Assembly (NCBI RefSeq): GCF_003326795.1
Contig: NZ_JPWI01000003.1
Span: 124,001-188,000 of the forward strand
DNA: 64,000 nucleotides
Source: Thalassospira profundimaris
GTDB lineage: Bacteria; Pseudomonadota; Alphaproteobacteria; Rhodospirillales; Thalassospiraceae
Reading direction: 5' to 3'
The position numbers were made by a program, and so were the translations under genes. Shown in pieces: positions 56,691 through 64,000 of the stretch (within the stretch, counting starts at the first letter, position 1; the number at the start of each line of letters is the position of its first letter). The notes under the pieces were generated by a model that made no database searches, was not told where the DNA came from, and saw only the letters and a program-made list of their open reading frames with translations.

Positions 56691-58130
56691 ATGGGAGTTT
56701 CTATGCTCAACCTCGGGGCCGCACTGCCCGAAATGTTTATGGCAGTTTCTGCCTTGGCGCTGTTGATGCTTGGGGTTTTCGCAGGCAAGGACAAAGCCTT
56801 CCGTACTGTATCCTGGCTGGCCGTTGCTGTTCAGCTTGTTACCATCGTTCTGGTGGTGGCAGGCGAGGGCGGAACTGCTTTCTATGGTCAGTTCACGGCT
56901 GATGCCTTTGCCAAGTTCTGCAAGGTCATGATCCTGATCGGTTCTGCAACCGGTATCATCATGGCAATGAACTTTGCCGAACGCGAAAATATGTCACGTT
57001 TCGAGTTCCCGATCCTGATCACCCTTGCCACCCTTGGCATGATGGCGATGGTTTCGGCAACCGATATGCTGTCGTTGTATCTCGGTCTCGAACTGCAGTC
57101 GCTTGCGCTTTATGTTGTTGCAGCTATTCGCCGTGACACTGTGCGTTCGACGGAATCGGGTCTGAAATACTTCATTCTTGGTTCGATCGCTTCGGGCATT
57201 CTGCTTTATGGCATGTCGATGGTTTACGGTTTCACCGGAACCACCAATTTCGACGTGCTTGCAGAAACCCTGGTTGCTGGCAACCTGCCGGTTGGCGCGA
57301 TGGTCGGTATGGCGTTCATCTTTGCCGGTCTGTGCTTCAAGGTTTCCGCTGTTCCGTTCCACATGTGGACTCCGGACGTCTATGAAGGTGCACCGACCCC
57401 GGTCACGTCCTTCTTTGCGGTTGCTCCGAAGATTGCAGGTCTTGCACTGTTTATCCGTGTCGCTATCGGCCCGTTTGGTGGTGTTGTTGAAGACTGGCAG
57501 CAGATCATCGTTCTGATTTCGATACTGTCGATGGCTGTTGGTTCTTTTGCCGCACTTCGTCAGGAAAACATCAAACGTCTGATGGCCTATTCGTCCATTG
57601 GTCACGTTGGTTTTGCACTGGTCGGTCTGGCAGCAGGCACCAAGGACGGTGTTACCGGTATTCTGGTTTATCTTGGCATTTACCTTGTCATGAACCTGGG
57701 CACCTTTGCCGTCATTCTGTGCATGCGTCGTAATGACCGTATGGCCGAAGAGATCACCGATCTTGCCGGTCTTGCCAAAACCAAGCCGCTGATGGCTGCG
57801 ATTACCGCGATCCTGATGTTCTCGATGGCCGGTATTCCGCCGCTTGCTGGCTTCTTTGGCAAGTTCTATGTCTTCAAGGCAGCCGTTGATGCCGGTCTTG
57901 TGACGCTTGCTGTTATCGGTCTCGTGACTTCGGTTGTCAGTGCGTATTACTATCTGCGCATCATCAAGGTCATGTATTTCGATGAGCCGGTCGAAGGGTT
58001 CGATCGCAATGGCACCGAGATGAACGTGATCATGGCTGTTGCCACGATTATCATCCTTGCCTTTGTCTTCTTCCCGAACCTTCTGATGGACAGCGCAGCT
58101 GCCGCTGCGGCATCCCTGTTCGGAATGTAA
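56691..58130 (+). CDS. nuoN: NADH-quinone oxidoreductase subunit N
   Basis: Third antiporter-like subunit, 479 residues. Motifs are LYLGLELQSLALYVVAA, GLCFKVSAVPFHMWTPDVYEGAPTPVTSFFAVAPK and MAYSSIGHVGFALVGL. ATG 56691 is chosen because GAGGGG lies 7 nt upstream. It is followed by birA after only 2 bp, so transcription surely continues past the nuo genes. Confidence 0.95.
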   Translation: MGVSMLNLGAALPEMFMAVSALALLMLGVFAGKDKAFRTVSWLAVAVQLVTIVLVVAGEGGTAFYGQFTADAFAKFCKVMILIGSATGIIMAMNFAERENMSRFEFPILITLATLGMMAMVSATDMLSLYLGLELQSLALYVVAAIRRDTVRSTESGLKYFILGSIASGILLYGMSMVYGFTGTTNFDVLAETLVAGNLPVGAMVGMAFIFAGLCFKVSAVPFHMWTPDVYEGAPTPVTSFFAVAPKIAGLALFIRVAIGPFGGVVEDWQQIIVLISILSMAVGSFAALRQENIKRLMAYSSIGHVGFALVGLAAGTKDGVTGILVYLGIYLVMNLGTFAVILCMRRNDRMAEEITDLAGLAKTKPLMAAITAILMFSMAGIPPLAGFFGKFYVFKAAVDAGLVTLAVIGLVTSVVSAYYYLRIIKVMYFDEPVEGFDRNGTEMNVIMAVATIIILAFVFFPNLLMDSAAAAAASLFGM

Positions 58131-58132
58131 GA

Positions 58133-58891
58133 ATGACAGCGCGAACGATCCGTCTTCCCGAAGGGTTCTACCTTCATGAACTGGAAGCGATCGACAGCAC
58201 AAATGATGAGGCCAAGCGCCTCGCAGACAAGGGCGCCCAAAGTGGCGCCCTTGTTCTAGCAAGAACACAAACATCCGGTCGCGGTCGTCGCGGTCGGGGC
58301 TGGTCATCACCGGTCGGCAATCTTTATTCTTCCTTGCTGTTGCGTCCGACCTGTTCGCTGGCAGATGCAGCTCGCCTGACTTTTCTGATTGCTGTTGCCA
58401 TGGCCGAGGCGGTTGAGACAGTGACTGGCAATCAGGTTCGGCCCGATTGCAAATGGCCCAATGATCTGATGGTCAATGGCCGCAAAATTTGCGGCATCCT
58501 GCTTGAAAGTGCCTCCAATCAGGGATCGGCGACCGATTACCTTGTGATCGGGGCAGGGGTGAATGTCGCGTTTTTCCCCGAGGACTCCGAACGTCAGGCA
58601 ACGTCGCTTGCCGCCCTTGGTGCGCCGGTTTCGGTCGATGATCTGGTTTCGACCTATGTCGGGCGCATTGCCCACTGGTTACCGATCTGGGAGAACGAGG
58701 GGTTTGCACCCATTCGCGAAGCCTGGCTCGCGCGTGGCTACGGGATTGGCAAGCCGGTTGTTGCCCGTTTGACCGAACGCGAGTTGTCGGGAACTTTTGT
58801 CGGACTTGATGATGATGGTTCACTTGTCCTAAGAGAAGACAACGGAACAGAACACCGTATCGGGGCTGGCGAAGTCTTCTTTGCGTCCTGA
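58133..58891 (+). CDS. birA: Biotin--[acetyl-CoA-carboxylase] ligase
   Basis: Attaches biotin to the carrier subunit of acetyl-CoA carboxylase. The 252-residue length is that of class I ligases without the DNA-binding domain, so it should not be a repressor. Biotin/ATP-binding parts are IDSTNDEAKRLAD, TSGRGRRGRGWSSPVGNLYSSLLLRP and KWPNDLMVNGRKICGILLES. It follows nuoN directly, a gene order common in alphaproteobacteria. Confidence 0.94.
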   Translation: MTARTIRLPEGFYLHELEAIDSTNDEAKRLADKGAQSGALVLARTQTSGRGRRGRGWSSPVGNLYSSLLLRPTCSLADAARLTFLIAVAMAEAVETVTGNQVRPDCKWPNDLMVNGRKICGILLESASNQGSATDYLVIGAGVNVAFFPEDSERQATSLAALGAPVSVDDLVSTYVGRIAHWLPIWENEGFAPIREAWLARGYGIGKPVVARLTERELSGTFVGLDDDGSLVLREDNGTEHRIGAGEVFFAS

Positions 58892-58933
58892 TATGAATGA
58901 TACCCTTGCGATTAGCGGAGGCCTGTAAGCATC

Positions 58934-59725
58934 ATGTTGCTTGCGATTGACGCCGGGAACACCAACATCGTTTTCGCCGTATTTGATGGGGATACCATCA
59001 AGGGACAGTGGCGTTGTTCAACCACCACAGAACGTACTGCCGATGAATTGGGCGTATGGTTACATCACCTGTTTACGCTGGCCGGTGTGCCGGTGGACGC
59101 GATCACGGGCGCGATTATCGCGACAGTGGTGCCCGCGGCCGAATTCAGCCTGAAGACCTTGTGTCGTCGTTATTTCGATGTTGAACCGATGGTCGTTGGG
59201 GACCCGGAGATTGATCTTGATATGAAGATCGTCATGGACCGCCCCAGCGAAGTCGGTGCTGACCGTCTTGTCAACGCGGTCGCAGCCCACGCCCTGTTTG
59301 GCGGACCGCTGGTGGTTCTTGATTTCGGGACGGCGACGACTTTTGATGTTGTCGACAGCAATGGTGATTATCTGGGTGGTGTGATTGCGCCCGGTGTTAA
59401 CCTGTCAATCAAGGCCCTTCACATGGCGGCGGCCCAGTTGCCGATGGTCGCGATCGAAGCCCCGCGCAATGTTGTCGGTAAAAATACCGTCGAAGCGATG
59501 CAGTCCGGCGTTTACTGGGGCTATGTGTCCATGATCGAAGGCCTGCTTGCCCGTATCCGCAAACAGCAAAACCTTGAGCATATCAAGGTCGTTGCAACTG
59601 GCGGGCTTGCACCGCTATTTACAAAGGCTGTAGATGAAATTGAACATTTGCATGGCGATCTGACCATGCTGGGGCTGTTGATGATTTACCGTCGCAACAG
59701 CAACAAGACTGCCAATCAGGCCTGA
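58934..59725 (+). CDS. coaX: Type III pantothenate kinase
   Basis: First enzyme of coenzyme A synthesis, 263 residues. The ASKHA-fold signatures are LAIDAGNTNIVFAVFDG (phosphate loop), GADRLVNAVAAHALFG and VLDFGTATTFDVVDSNGDYLGG, followed by ATGGLAP. It sits between birA and rnj as in many alphaproteobacteria. A strong hairpin lies between it and rnj. Confidence 0.94.
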   Translation: MLLAIDAGNTNIVFAVFDGDTIKGQWRCSTTTERTADELGVWLHHLFTLAGVPVDAITGAIIATVVPAAEFSLKTLCRRYFDVEPMVVGDPEIDLDMKIVMDRPSEVGADRLVNAVAAHALFGGPLVVLDFGTATTFDVVDSNGDYLGGVIAPGVNLSIKALHMAAAQLPMVAIEAPRNVVGKNTVEAMQSGVYWGYVSMIEGLLARIRKQQNLEHIKVVATGGLAPLFTKAVDEIEHLHGDLTMLGLLMIYRRNSNKTANQA

Positions 59726-59740
59726 TGAAGGCTTGCGCCG

Positions 59741-59764
59741 GATACGGGGACTGATCCCCGTATC
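59741..59764 (+). other. Perfect hairpin between coaX and rnj
   Basis: GATACGGGGA and TCCCCGTATC make a 10-bp stem with a CTGA loop. No T tract follows. It ends about 35 nt before the rnj start codon. Confidence 0.65.
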
Positions 59765-59798
59765 TGATCCGAGTGCCGAAAGTAAAGGAATACCGTCA

Positions 59799-61475
59799 GT
59801 GGATTTGTATTTGCCAAAAGACGAAGTGTTGTTTGTGCCGCTCGGCGGTTCCGGCGAGATTGGCATGAACCTTAACCTTTATGGCTACGACGATCAGTGG
59901 CTGATGGTTGATATGGGTGTTTCCTTTGGCGAGGAGGGACTTCCCGGTGTTGACGTGGTTATGCCCGACCCAGCCTTTATCGAGGAACGCAAGGACAAGC
60001 TGCTTGGTCTTGTTCTGACCCATGCGCATGAAGACCATCTGGGCGCTGTGCCCTATTTGTGGCCGCGACTGAAATGTCCGATCTATGCAACACCGTTTGC
60101 GGCGGAATTCCTTAAGGCCAAACTGTCAGAAACCGATTTTGCCGATCAGGTGCCGATCCACGTGATCGAACTTGGCGGCCGGTTCAAACTGGGCTGCTTT
60201 GATATCGAATTTGTCACCATGACCCATTCGATTCTCGAACCCAATGCCCTTGCCATCCGCACGCCCAAGGGATTGATCGTCCATACAGGTGACTGGAAAT
60301 TCGACCCTGACCCCCAGATTGGCGAAGCATCCGATGTCAAAAAGCTTGAAGCTTTGGGCGATGAGGGTGTGATGGCGCTGGTCTGTGATTCGACCAATGT
60401 CTTTTCCGAAGGTAAAACCGGATCAGAAGGCGACGTTGCCAAGAATCTGTCGACCCTGTTTAAGGAGCATCCACAGGGGCGCATTGCCGTTGCCTGCTTT
60501 GCCACCAACGTCGCGCGTGTTCAGTCAGTGATCGAAGCTGCTCATGAAAACGGGCGCTGTGTCGGTCTTGCCGGGCGGTCGCTTAATCGCGTGACCGAGG
60601 CTGCGCGTGAAGTCGGCTATCTGACCGGTTATCCGAATCTTCTGTCTGATGACGAAGCCATGGAAGTGCCCAAGGATCAGGTTCTTTTGATTTGCACGGG
60701 ATCACAGGGCGAACCGCGTGCTGCATTGTCGCGCATTGCCAAGGGCGATCATCCGACGGTCGAACTTGATCCCGGTGACACGGTTGTTTTCTCGGCCCGT
60801 GAAATTCCGGGGAACGAGAAATCCATCGGCTATATCCAGAATCTTCTGATCCGTCGTGGCATCAAGGTCATTACTGCACGTGACGAGCCGATTCATGTTT
60901 CCGGCCATCCCGGACGCGAAGACCTGACGCGGATGTATCAGCTGACCCGTCCGAAAATCCTTGTTCCGGTGCATGGGGAAACCCGTCATCTGTGTGAACA
61001 GGCGGCACTGGGCGCAGAATGCCAGATCCCCGAACAAGTCATTCCCCATGATGGCACGGTCATCCGTCTGTCACCGGGCGAAGCACATGTGATCGGTGTT
61101 GCCGAGGCAGGCATTCTTGCCCTTGATGGCGGGCGCCTGCTTAAGCGTGATGCCGACACTATCCGCAACCGTAACCGGATCGTCTGGAATGGTGTCATGT
61201 TTGTCACCTTGGTGCTCAACCAGTTCGGTGAAATGGTCAATGATCCGATGATCACGGCCCCCAGCCTGTTTGACGAGCCGGGAGACGAAACGCGTCTGGA
61301 TCATTTCGCTGCTGAAATAGGCAATCGGGTAGATCAGCTTAATGATGACGAGGTTCTTGATGATGCGGCTGTTATCCTTGCCGTTCGTCAGGCATTGCGT
61401 CGTCCGGTGCGCCAGCGTCTTGGCAAACGCCCGCTGATCGAAGTCCATCTGGTACGTGTCACGGAAAAGAGCTGA
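59799..61475 (+). CDS. rnj: Ribonuclease J
   Basis: A 558-residue metallo-beta-lactamase nuclease with 5' exonuclease and endonuclease activity on RNA, used for mRNA decay and rRNA maturation where RNase E or J share work. Metal ligands are in LTHAHEDHLGAVP, with later THSILEPNA and HTGDWKFDPDP, plus the beta-CASP motifs TGSQGEPRAALSRIA and HVSGHPGREDLTRMYQLTRPK. GTG 59799 is preferred over an in-frame TTG at 59733 because homologues begin near MDLYLPKDE and AAAGGA lies upstream. The hairpin in its leader may be a self-processing site. Confidence 0.94.
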   Translation: MDLYLPKDEVLFVPLGGSGEIGMNLNLYGYDDQWLMVDMGVSFGEEGLPGVDVVMPDPAFIEERKDKLLGLVLTHAHEDHLGAVPYLWPRLKCPIYATPFAAEFLKAKLSETDFADQVPIHVIELGGRFKLGCFDIEFVTMTHSILEPNALAIRTPKGLIVHTGDWKFDPDPQIGEASDVKKLEALGDEGVMALVCDSTNVFSEGKTGSEGDVAKNLSTLFKEHPQGRIAVACFATNVARVQSVIEAAHENGRCVGLAGRSLNRVTEAAREVGYLTGYPNLLSDDEAMEVPKDQVLLICTGSQGEPRAALSRIAKGDHPTVELDPGDTVVFSAREIPGNEKSIGYIQNLLIRRGIKVITARDEPIHVSGHPGREDLTRMYQLTRPKILVPVHGETRHLCEQAALGAECQIPEQVIPHDGTVIRLSPGEAHVIGVAEAGILALDGGRLLKRDADTIRNRNRIVWNGVMFVTLVLNQFGEMVNDPMITAPSLFDEPGDETRLDHFAAEIGNRVDQLNDDEVLDDAAVILAVRQALRRPVRQRLGKRPLIEVHLVRVTEKS

Positions 61476-61620
61476 TTGCCCGTAAAGCGACCCCGATCAC
61501 AGTCCCCGGAAAGAACCCGACGATTAATTGCCTGTTCGACGAAATGGGGAATTGTCTTTTGGCGTTCGGCTATCCTAGATTGACGCTGATCGGGCAGATC
61601 ATATTCGCAGGAGCAAGACC

Positions 61621-62025
61621 ATGATTGGACGGCTAAATCACGTCGCCATCGCCGTACCGGACCTTGAAGCAGGCATTGCGCAGTATCGTGATGTCCTTGG
61701 GGCCAAAGTATCCGAGCCACAGGACGAACCCGATCACGGCGTGACGGTGGTTTTTGTCGAACTGCCCAATACCAAGATCGAATTGCTTTATCCACTGGGT
61801 GAGAATTCACCGATCAAGGGATTCCTTGAAAAGAACGCGTCTGGCGGCATTCACCATGTTTGCTATGAGGTTGATGACATTCTGGCAGCACGAGACAAGC
61901 TTCAGGCAAGCGGCGCGCGCGTTCTTGGTGATGGTGAACCAAAGATCGGGGCACATGGAAAGCCGGTTCTGTTCCTGCATCCCAAGGATTTCAACGGCAC
62001 ACTGGTCGAACTTGAGCAGGTTTGA
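61621..62025 (+). CDS. mce: Methylmalonyl-CoA epimerase
   Basis: A 134-residue vicinal-oxygen-chelate protein that interconverts the two methylmalonyl-CoA epimers in propionyl-CoA use. Metal ligands are in LNHVAIAVPDLEAGIAQYRDVLG, GGIHHVCYEVDDI and the final GTLVELEQV. Its position after rnj and before a DUF1467 gene and proS is typical of alphaproteobacteria. Confidence 0.93.
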   Translation: MIGRLNHVAIAVPDLEAGIAQYRDVLGAKVSEPQDEPDHGVTVVFVELPNTKIELLYPLGENSPIKGFLEKNASGGIHHVCYEVDDILAARDKLQASGARVLGDGEPKIGAHGKPVLFLHPKDFNGTLVELEQV

Positions 62026-62129
62026 CAACACCCCGTGCAATCAAGACACCTGTCCCGTGATGATATCACCGGGCAGGCGTGCTGTTTCCCACCGACAAGA
62101 ATTTTGCCCACCACAAAGAAGAGAAACTC

Positions 62130-62369
62130 ATGAACTGGTTTTCAGGACTGCTGGTCTATATCGTTATCTGGTGGCTTGTTCTGTTCATGGTTTTACCATT
62201 CGGCGTGAAGCGCGAGGAAAATGTTGAACCCGGAAATGACAGCGGCGCACCGCAAAAAGCCCATATGTGGAAAAAGGTCTTCGCCACCAGTGTCATTTCA
62301 GCAATTTTGTGGGCTGTTGCGGTCTTTGTGATTACCAGTGGCATGATCGAAGTCCGCCCGCCGCAATAA
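62130..62369 (+). CDS. DUF1467 family membrane protein
   Basis: A 79-residue protein with two membrane helices: residues 3-25 (WFSGLLVYIVIWWLVLFMVLPFG) and about 51-72 (FATSVISAILWAVAVFVITS). A short charged loop, KREENVEPGNDSGAPQKAHMWK, separates them. Function is unknown; the gene is regularly found between mce and proS in this class. A terminator follows at once. Confidence 0.87.
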   Translation: MNWFSGLLVYIVIWWLVLFMVLPFGVKREENVEPGNDSGAPQKAHMWKKVFATSVISAILWAVAVFVITSGMIEVRPPQ

Positions 62370-62394
62370 ACCAGACAGTCATTGCAGATAACAT

Positions 62395-62424
62395 AAAACC
62401 CCGCACAAAATTCTGCGGGGTTTT
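62395..62424. terminator. Terminator after the DUF1467 gene
   Basis: AAAACCCCGCA / TGCGGGGTTTT stem with an 8-nt loop. It is symmetric and could act on both strands. Confidence 0.9.
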
Positions 62425-62467
62425 GTCGTTAAAGACTGCACAAAATCGGATTGGACGGGGCAGGAGC

Positions 62468-62498
62468 AAAAAAAAAGCAAGATCGCGAGGATCTTGCT
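62468..62498 (-). terminator. Orphan minus-strand Rho-independent terminator
   Basis: On the minus strand AGCAAGATC pairs with GATCTTGCT around a 5-nt loop and is followed by nine T residues. No minus-strand gene lies upstream of it in the window, so it implies an unannotated transcript. Confidence 0.75.
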
Positions 62499-62730
62499 AA
62501 GATGCTATTTTTATAGCTATTTTCCCGTAATCTTTTTTATGCTTCCTCCTAAGACCTGGGCATGTAGCACAGGTTTTAATTCGACGTCGCGCCTGCTTCT
62601 TGTATGCTTATTGGCAACAAAGCCTCCCGCAATTTTATGAGCGGCTGCGATACGCCTCCCGCAACGATCTTGCGCCGAAAGCGGAGGATTAAAAAGCCAC
62701 ATGTTTCAGTTTTATGCAAGATGTTTTGAC
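62499..62730 (-). ncRNA. Candidate small RNA ending at the orphan terminator
   Basis: The minus strand upstream of the terminator is 230-290 bp without a recognisable protein. It contains two related segments, TTGCGGGAGGC, followed by short complementary sequences that could form hairpins, and an ACCTG/CAGGT stem. Read on the plus strand the same segments are CCTCCC-type anti-Shine-Dalgarno motifs. The 5' end is unknown; a weak promoter could lie near 62700-62750. I cannot match it to 6S RNA or another known family. Confidence 0.35.
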
Positions 62731-62786
62731 CAAACTTCACAAATGTTTCGATGCTGCACCGCACACAGATAGGGTGAAACTACAAG

Positions 62787-63344
62787 ATGACTAATATTCC
62801 ATTGGTCGAACCTATTTCCAGCCATGGCTTGGGTCTAAAAATCAGACTATTGGCGGTTGTTTCTGCAACCTTGATGATTGCGGTTCCGGTGTCCGGGGCG
62901 ATGGCGCAGGCCGAATCCCCGTTTCCATCTTCGCAAGAAAATCCGCTGACCGGTGATGCCGACGCGACGTCTCCGGTTGTCGAGGATGTCAAACAGACGA
63001 TCACCGTGTCAAAGTCGGCTTGTCGTGCTTTGGTACAACACGTGCCGGATGCGGATGTTGCCTATCAGCCCGGTGTTGATGTTCGTGGCAACAAGGTTGT
63101 CGGAGCTGATCTGAATGGGGGCAGCAATATTTTGCAATCCTTGCCAAAGGAAATCGAATTTCCGGTGACGCTGGACTTCTTCGCATATAGCGGCATCGCA
63201 GTGCCGGACGGTGTTAGCGGCGAGCAGTCGATTGGCAAAATCACATATCGCAACGGCCGGGTGTACTTTAATGATCAGCCGCTGGGCGACGAGGCATATA
63301 GTGACGAACTGATCGCCGCTTGTCGCGAAGCGGGCTTTCGCTGA
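62787..63344 (+). CDS. Hypothetical secreted protein
   Basis: A 185-residue protein with a signal peptide: a polar start, hydrophobic LLAVVSATLMIAVPVSG, and likely cleavage after AMA near residue 40. The mature part has two cysteines (SKSACRALVQHV and LIAACREAGF) that may form a disulfide. It also has a conserved-looking segment with YQPGVDVRGNKVVGADLNGG and SIGKITYRNGRVYFNDQPLG. I recognise no characterised family. TTGACC at 62727-62732 may belong to its promoter. It precedes proS on the same strand. Confidence 0.75.
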   Translation: MTNIPLVEPISSHGLGLKIRLLAVVSATLMIAVPVSGAMAQAESPFPSSQENPLTGDADATSPVVEDVKQTITVSKSACRALVQHVPDADVAYQPGVDVRGNKVVGADLNGGSNILQSLPKEIEFPVTLDFFAYSGIAVPDGVSGEQSIGKITYRNGRVYFNDQPLGDEAYSDELIAACREAGFR

Positions 63345-63511
63345 TCGGAATACGCGTCTGATTTCGACCATCGCAGTTTTGCCATCATTTAAAACTATGC
63401 AGGCCGGGATCATATTACGAAGTTCCGGCTTGCGTTTCGGGCTGTGCTGTCGCATTTTCCGGGCAAGGTTTATACACCCACATATTCAGATTTGATCATC
63501 ACGAGGCATTG

Positions 63512-64000
63512 ATGCGTCTTTCCCAGTTCTTTCTGCCGACCCTGAAGGAAACCCCGTCAGAAGCACAGATCGTTTCTCATCGTCTGATGCTGCGCGCCGG
63601 CATGGTGCGTCAGCTCACGTCAGGGATCTATTCATGGTTGCCGCTTGGCTACCGTGTTCTTAAAAAGATCGAACAGATTGTTCGTGAAGAACAGGACGCT
63701 GTTGGTTGCAACGAATTGCTGATGCCGACGATCCAGCCGGCGGAGCTTTGGCAGGAAAGTGGTCGTTATGACGATTACGGTCTTGAGATGCTGCGCATTA
63801 CGGACCGCCATGATCGTCAGATGCTGTTTGGTCCGACCAACGAAGAAGCCATCACCGATATCTTCCGTAAGGATGTGCGTTCCTACAAACAGCTGCCGCA
63901 GCTGCTGTATCATATTCAGTGGAAGTTCCGTGACGAGATCCGCCCGCGCTTTGGCGTGATGCGCGGGCGCGAATTCCTGATGAAGGATGCCTATTCGTTC
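63512..64000 (+). CDS. proS: Prolyl-tRNA synthetase, 3' part outside the window
   Basis: The first 163 codons of a class II aminoacyl-tRNA synthetase. The start [23 protein letters not shown] and the motif 2 region [15 protein letters not shown]...[36 protein letters not shown] are characteristic of the bacterial enzyme. The window ends within this region, so the editing and anticodon-binding domains cannot be seen. GAGG lies upstream of ATG 63512. Confidence 0.96.
   Translation, partial: MRLSQFFLPTLKETPSEAQIVSHRLMLRAGMVRQLTSGIYSWLPLGYRVLKKIEQIVREEQDAVGCNELLMPTIQPAELWQESGRYDDYGLEMLRITDRHDRQMLFGPTNEEAITDIFRKDVRSYKQLPQLLYHIQWKFRDEIRPRFGVMRGREFLMKDAYSF

Overview
The window looks like chromosomal DNA of an alphaproteobacterium of the Rhodospirillales type. 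The best guess is a marine, Thalassospira-like genome. That is inferred from moderate GC, tig-clpP-clpX-lon-hup synteny, a contiguous nuoA-N operon running into birA-coaX-rnj-mce-proS, a Fe-S photolyase and malonyl-CoA decarboxylase. No phage, insertion sequence, CRISPR array or obvious island is visible, and the content is mainly housekeeping and metabolism.

Left part (1-12.5 kb): a PuuR-like regulator cut by the window edge, followed by puuC and agmatinase (polyamine catabolism). Next come a small phosphatase, fructokinase and pgi. On the minus strand a FAD oxidoreductase is followed by DUF2256 and a frameshifted DUF3253 gene. Then come a choice-of-anchor I lipoprotein and an OmpR/EnvZ-type two-component pair whose response regulator seems to start at CTG.

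Middle (12.5-33 kb): a 960-residue chemoreceptor with four internal sensor repeats; a sugar ABC transporter (binding protein, two permeases, ATPase) on the minus strand; a DUF1127 peptide; an Fe-S photolyase; a paired haem-type and ferroxidase-type bacterioferritin; a copA-cueR copper module with a textbook CueR promoter and a downstream cytochrome c; a soluble PAS histidine kinase; dadA; nnr; and malonyl-CoA decarboxylase.

Right part (33-64 kb): tRNA-Leu, the proteostasis run tig-clpP-clpX-lon, HU, and three identical tRNA-Val genes in a 353-bp tandem array. These are followed by a lipoprotein, a solitary fliG and tRNA-Asp. The complete 14-gene complex I operon then continues into birA, coaX, rnj, mce and a DUF1467 gene. 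A secreted orphan protein and the 5' part of proS end the window. An orphan minus-strand terminator near 62.48 kb hints at an unannotated small RNA.

The least explained items are the four-repeat chemoreceptor sensor, the DUF2256/DUF3253 cassette with its one-base frameshift, the tRNA-Val array, and the candidate RNA or operator structures in several leaders. Nothing here amounts to a clearly new multi-gene system.
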